Of a stretch of 9,908 bases of DNA, positions 7,162-9,908 are shown piece by piece (position 1 is the first letter of the stretch; every line of letters starts with the position of its first letter). The notes beneath the pieces are model-generated. The model did not search any database and was not told the origin of the DNA. It saw only the letters and a program-made list of their open reading frames with translations. The DNA is from Deltaproteobacteria bacterium. GTDB taxonomy: Bacteria > Desulfobacterota > Desulfuromonadia > Geobacterales > Geobacteraceae. Made by a program: the position numbers and the translations under genes. The DNA lies in the NCBI GenBank assembly GCA_021810985.1, contig JAJZQA010000060.1:1-9908 (forward strand), given 5' to 3'.

Positions 7162-8586
7162 TCAAAAATAGATATCGTGGTCTCCGCTTTCCTTGATGCT
7201 CTTCAGCCGTTTGACCACCATATCCTTTGTATCGCCCTCCGGTAGCTTGGCGAGTTCTTCGGCAATGAGTTTTTCCCCGACCTTTCGGGTTTCCTGAGAA
7301 GCATAGTCGACCAGGTACTCCTCCAGGGTAAGAAGGGCATTCGGCGTACAGTACTCCTTGATGAAACCGGGGATACTGAATTCCATGAAGTGCTCCCCTG
7401 TCCTGCCGACGCGGTAGCAGGAAGTGCAGAAACTCGGCACATAGCCGTCAGCCATCAATTCCTGCATTACCTCATCCAGGGAACGGACATCGCCAAGAGA
7501 GAATTGTTCCCGTTCCATCACCTGGGCGTCACCGGCCTCGGTATACCCGCCCAACTCGATCCGGCTGCCGGCATCGATCTGCGACACACCGAAGGACATG
7601 CACTCCCGGCGCAGCTCGGCATTTTCCCGCGCGGTGAGAATCAGTCCGGTATAGGGAACGGCGAGACGGAGGACCGCAATGAGCTTTTTAAAGTCGGCAT
7701 CATTCACCAGATATTTTTCGTCGATGTCGACGCCGGAAGCCGGCCTGAGGCGCGGAAAACTGATGGTATGCGGACCGACATTATAACGATCCTGCAGATA
7801 CAAAGCATGGGTAACCAGACTCATCACCTCGAACTTCCAGTCGTAAAGACCAAAAAGCACGCCAAGTCCCACATCGTCACACCCAGCTTCAAAGGCCCGG
7901 CTCAGACCGTCGAGACGATAGAGGTAGTCACCTTTGCGGGTATTTGCCGGATGGATGTGGGCGTAGGTATCATGATGATAGGTCTCGTGGAAAATCTGAT
8001 AGGTACCGATTCCCGCGGCCTTGACGGTAGCATACCCTTCATGATCGAGCGGAGCGGCATTGATGTTGACGCGCCGGATCTCGCCGTGACCCACCTTGGT
8101 TTCATACACTGCCCGGACGCTGTTGGCGATGAATTCGGCATCATAGGCCTGGTGTTCACCAAAGACCAGGATAAGCCTTTTGTGCCCCTTGCTCTCCAGC
8201 GCTTCCACCTGCTGGCGGATTTCCGGGTCGGTCAAGGTACGTCGAATTGCAAGGGTATTGCTCCGCTTGAAGGCACAGTAGGAGCAATCGTTGACACATT
8301 TATTCCCGATATAGAGAGGTGCAAAGAGCACAATGCGGTTTCCGTAGACATTCTTCTTCAGCTGCCTGGCAGTTTCGAATATCTCCTCGTTCAGCTCGGG
8401 AGTATCGGCACGCAGAAGGACCGCGGTTTCCTCGACACTGAGGGCTTCCTTTGCAAGACTCTTGGCAATTATTTCCCGGACGCGCGAAGCATCGGGCCGC
8501 TTACCGGCCAGCAGACCGTTGATAAAATCTTCGTTGATAAAATCAACCGCGCGTTCGCTTAATTTCAAAGATGGCATTCCACTCAT
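7162..8586 (-). CDS. hydG: Radical SAM tyrosine lyase HydG (H-cluster CO/CN- synthase)
   Basis: A 474-residue protein of the expected HydG length. The radical-SAM cluster motif CVNDCSYC (Cys97/101/104, CX3CX2C) lies at the entry of a TIM barrel. The C-terminal domain has the HydG-specific CX2CX22C motif (Cys387, Cys390, Cys413), which binds the second cluster with its dangler iron. HydG cleaves tyrosine to p-cresol and dehydroglycine and turns the latter into CO and cyanide bound to iron, the synthon for the diiron subcluster. The two full cluster motifs separate it from ThiH, which lacks the C-terminal one. The ATG at 8586 has AGGAG 7 nt upstream; it starts 20 nt after the hydE stop, so the two are cotranscribed. 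No truncation or missing residue is seen. Confidence 0.97.
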   Translation of the reverse strand: MSGMPSLKLSERAVDFINEDFINGLLAGKRPDASRVREIIAKSLAKEALSVEETAVLLRADTPELNEEIFETARQLKKNVYGNRIVLFAPLYIGNKCVNDCSYCAFKRSNTLAIRRTLTDPEIRQQVEALESKGHKRLILVFGEHQAYDAEFIANSVRAVYETKVGHGEIRRVNINAAPLDHEGYATVKAAGIGTYQIFHETYHHDTYAHIHPANTRKGDYLYRLDGLSRAFEAGCDDVGLGVLFGLYDWKFEVMSLVTHALYLQDRYNVGPHTISFPRLRPASGVDIDEKYLVNDADFKKLIAVLRLAVPYTGLILTARENAELRRECMSFGVSQIDAGSRIELGGYTEAGDAQVMEREQFSLGDVRSLDEVMQELMADGYVPSFCTSCYRVGRTGEHFMEFSIPGFIKEYCTPNALLTLEEYLVDYASQETRKVGEKLIAEELAKLPEGDTKDMVVKRLKSIKESGDHDIYF

Positions 8587-8606
8587 GTGTATACTCCTCT
8601 CGTATT

Positions 8607-9659
8607 CTAGGCAACTCTGTTCAGCTTGTTGGCCGAATCACCGCGCCCTGCGCCGATAACCCTGCCCATTGCATTGATTCTGTTCTTGATGCGGCTGTTG
8701 CTTTCGTCGGCATTTTCATCACAGCTTGCTTTTGCCGGATATATTTCGTACAGCTCCCGGTACTTCCTGGGGGTAAGATTCGGCATGACAATATTCGCCC
8801 CGCGTGAAAGGCCATGCTCTCGCCCTTCCACACGATTGATGGTGGCCAAAGCCGTAGTACTGGGTATATTGATGAGCGGACAGAGTATCCTGGTCAGGGC
8901 AACAACCTTGCAGGTCATCAATTCGGTGCCCGGCACTTGCTCACCGTCGGGGCAGGCATTTTCATCCGGAGCCATTCCCAGCGGAGTACCAGGATGCGGA
9001 ATATAGGGGCCGATGCCGATCATATCGATATCATATTCCTTGAACAGTAAAATATCGTTGGCAAGATCATCATACGATTGACCAGGAATACCCACCATAA
9101 TGCCACTCCCGACCTCGAAGCCGATTTCTCTTAACCTGCGCAGAATCTGAAAACGGTCGGAAACACGTCCGGGGAGCGGCGGATGAATCCGGTCATACAA
9201 CTCGCGGTTGGACGTTTCAAAACGGAGCAGATACCGGTCGGCGCCGGCCTGTCGCCAGGCAAGCAACTCATCGTCTTCCCTCTCGCCAAGACTGAGAGTA
9301 ATGGCAAGATCGGCAGTTTGCTTGATCCGGGAAATTATATCGGTCAACCAGTCTCGGGTAATGCCGTAATCTTCACCAGCCTGCAGCACGACGGTACCAT
9401 ACCCATACTGCACCGCTAACTGGACAGACTCCATAATCTCATCAGCGGACATGCGATAACGGCACACATCGGTATTACCAACGCGAATGCCACAGTAGCC
9501 GCAGTCACGCGCACAGATATTGGACACCTCAATCAATCCCCGCAGGTGCACTTCATCACCAACGTTAGCCTTGCGAACCTCATCGGATCGACGCCAAAGG
9601 GTTTCGAGTTTTTCGGGGGCTTCCGTCTTCAGCCATTCCAGTATTTCAGCTTTCTTCAT
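8607..9659 (-). CDS. hydE: Radical SAM H-cluster maturase HydE
   Basis: A 350-residue protein, close to the roughly 348 of Thermotoga HydE. The radical-SAM motif CARDCGYC (Cys49/53/56) follows the typical HLRGLIEVSNI strand, and the barrel continues with GEDYG, SLGER, RFETSN and GIMVGIPGQ segments of the family. HydE acts on the iron-CO-CN-cysteine product of HydG during assembly of the diiron site. I chose the ATG at 9659, with GGAG 5 nt upstream, instead of a start at 9704 that would add 15 residues unlike the family. The C-terminal region has a lone Cys313 where some HydE proteins carry three cysteines for a second, non-essential cluster, so only one cluster is expected. It is the first gene of the maturation operon, preceded by the palindrome-bearing promoter region. 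Confidence 0.95.
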   Translation of the reverse strand: MKKAEILEWLKTEAPEKLETLWRRSDEVRKANVGDEVHLRGLIEVSNICARDCGYCGIRVGNTDVCRYRMSADEIMESVQLAVQYGYGTVVLQAGEDYGITRDWLTDIISRIKQTADLAITLSLGEREDDELLAWRQAGADRYLLRFETSNRELYDRIHPPLPGRVSDRFQILRRLREIGFEVGSGIMVGIPGQSYDDLANDILLFKEYDIDMIGIGPYIPHPGTPLGMAPDENACPDGEQVPGTELMTCKVVALTRILCPLINIPSTTALATINRVEGREHGLSRGANIVMPNLTPRKYRELYEIYPAKASCDENADESNSRIKNRINAMGRVIGAGRGDSANKLNRVA

Positions 9660-9722
9660 ACGATCTCCGGGGATTGATGAGTTTATCCGTGAAACGCTAG
9701 GCACTTTCTGAATTTCAGCGTG

Positions 9723-9728
9723 ATTACA
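9723..9728 (-). promoter_or_regulatory. Candidate -10 of the hydE operon promoter
   Basis: On the minus strand TGTAAT (9728-9723) matches five of six consensus -10 bases. No good -35 lies at the usual spacing; instead the palindrome at 9753-9768 is centred roughly 42-45 nt before the likely start (about 9716-9719). That layout fits a promoter driven by a CRP/FNR-family activator. The leader to the hydE ATG would be about 60 nt. Confidence 0.4.
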
Positions 9729-9752
9729 ATCTCACAGGAAAAGCAAGAAATC

Positions 9753-9768
9753 TTTGACCTGAGTCAAA
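9753..9768. promoter_or_regulatory. Perfect TTTGAC-N4-GTCAAA palindrome, CRP/FNR-family (HcpR-like) operator
   Basis: TTTGAC (9753-9758) and GTCAAA (9763-9768) form a perfect 16-bp inverted repeat with a 4-nt spacer. The arm length and spacing are those of CRP/FNR-superfamily sites, and the GAC/GTC core resembles the HcpR-type TTGAC-N4-GTCAA operators described in delta-proteobacteria more than the TTGAT-N4-ATCAA of FNR. A third half-site, TTTGAC, lies at 9779-9784. It is the only strong palindrome between the hydE start and the window end, so control of the maturation operon by such a regulator is likely. The regulator gene is not in the window. Confidence 0.6.
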
Positions 9769-9908
9769 TTACAGGCATTTTGACAGGTTGCAAAAAAACA
9801 ATGGTAAGACAATCCGGAGGAACTTTTTGCTTTTGAGACAAACAGATCATTCAGATTGTGAACCGGCTTATTATCATCCAGTTAATAAAGAGTAAGTAAT
9901 CTACTCGA

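Noticed and set aside
7390..8562. Long plus-strand frame of 390 codons opposite hydG
   Set aside because: It is the antisense shadow of hydG, which has full catalytic motifs and a good ribosome site. The plus-strand translation shows no domain.
9856..9873. TTGTGAA half-site resembling a Rex box upstream of hydE
   Set aside because: The second half (CTTATTA) matches TTCACAA at only three of seven positions, so it is not a convincing Rex operator.

Overview
The window looks like a bacterial [FeFe]-hydrogenase locus from a strict anaerobe. All eight genes lie on the minus strand, so they are transcribed from right to left. The moderately GC-rich coding sequence, the gene order, and the presence of both Rex and an FNR/HcpR-type palindrome would suit a fermentative or syntrophic member of the Desulfobacterota (Desulfuromonadales-like) or an anaerobe with similar metabolism. 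That placement is an inference from style only. No rRNA, tRNA or taxonomic marker is present.

Right half (about 9660 down to 4357): the H-cluster maturation operon. The order is hydE, hydG, aspA (aspartate ammonia-lyase), hydF. HydG makes CO and cyanide from tyrosine on an iron-cysteine synthon. HydE is the second radical-SAM enzyme and acts on that product. HydF is the GTPase scaffold that delivers the diiron precursor. AspA releases ammonium and is translationally coupled to hydF by a 4-nt overlap. The leader of hydE holds a perfect TTTGAC-N4-GTCAAA palindrome, a third half-site, and a -10-like element placed as expected for an activator-dependent promoter. The 157-nt hydG-aspA gap contains a palindromic repeat.

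Middle (about 3711 to 4356): 646 nt without a convincing gene. It begins at the hydF stop codon with a 166-bp MITE-like element that has 13/14-matching terminal inverted repeats flanked by TA. The outer bases of this element form the hydF stop codon. Next come several stem-loops, an 8-G run and a sigma-54-like motif. Last is an AT-rich rex promoter carrying inverted repeats.

Left half (3710 down to 1): a redox and hydrogen sensing operon. The order is rex (NADH/NAD+-sensing repressor), a small NuoE-like [2Fe-2S] thioredoxin-fold protein, a sensory [FeFe] hydrogenase (HydS type with a C-terminal PAS domain), and a SpoIIE/PP2C-type phosphatase cut by the window edge. The sensory hydrogenase keeps all four H-cluster cysteines but has alanine where catalytic enzymes have the proton-shuttle cysteine. 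Its stop codon overlaps the phosphatase start by 11 nt. The picture is a relay in which hydrogen is read by HydS, passed to the phosphatase, and combined with the NADH signal through Rex. The catalytic hydrogenase itself (HydA, often with NuoE/NuoF-like subunits) is not in this window and probably lies beyond the left edge.
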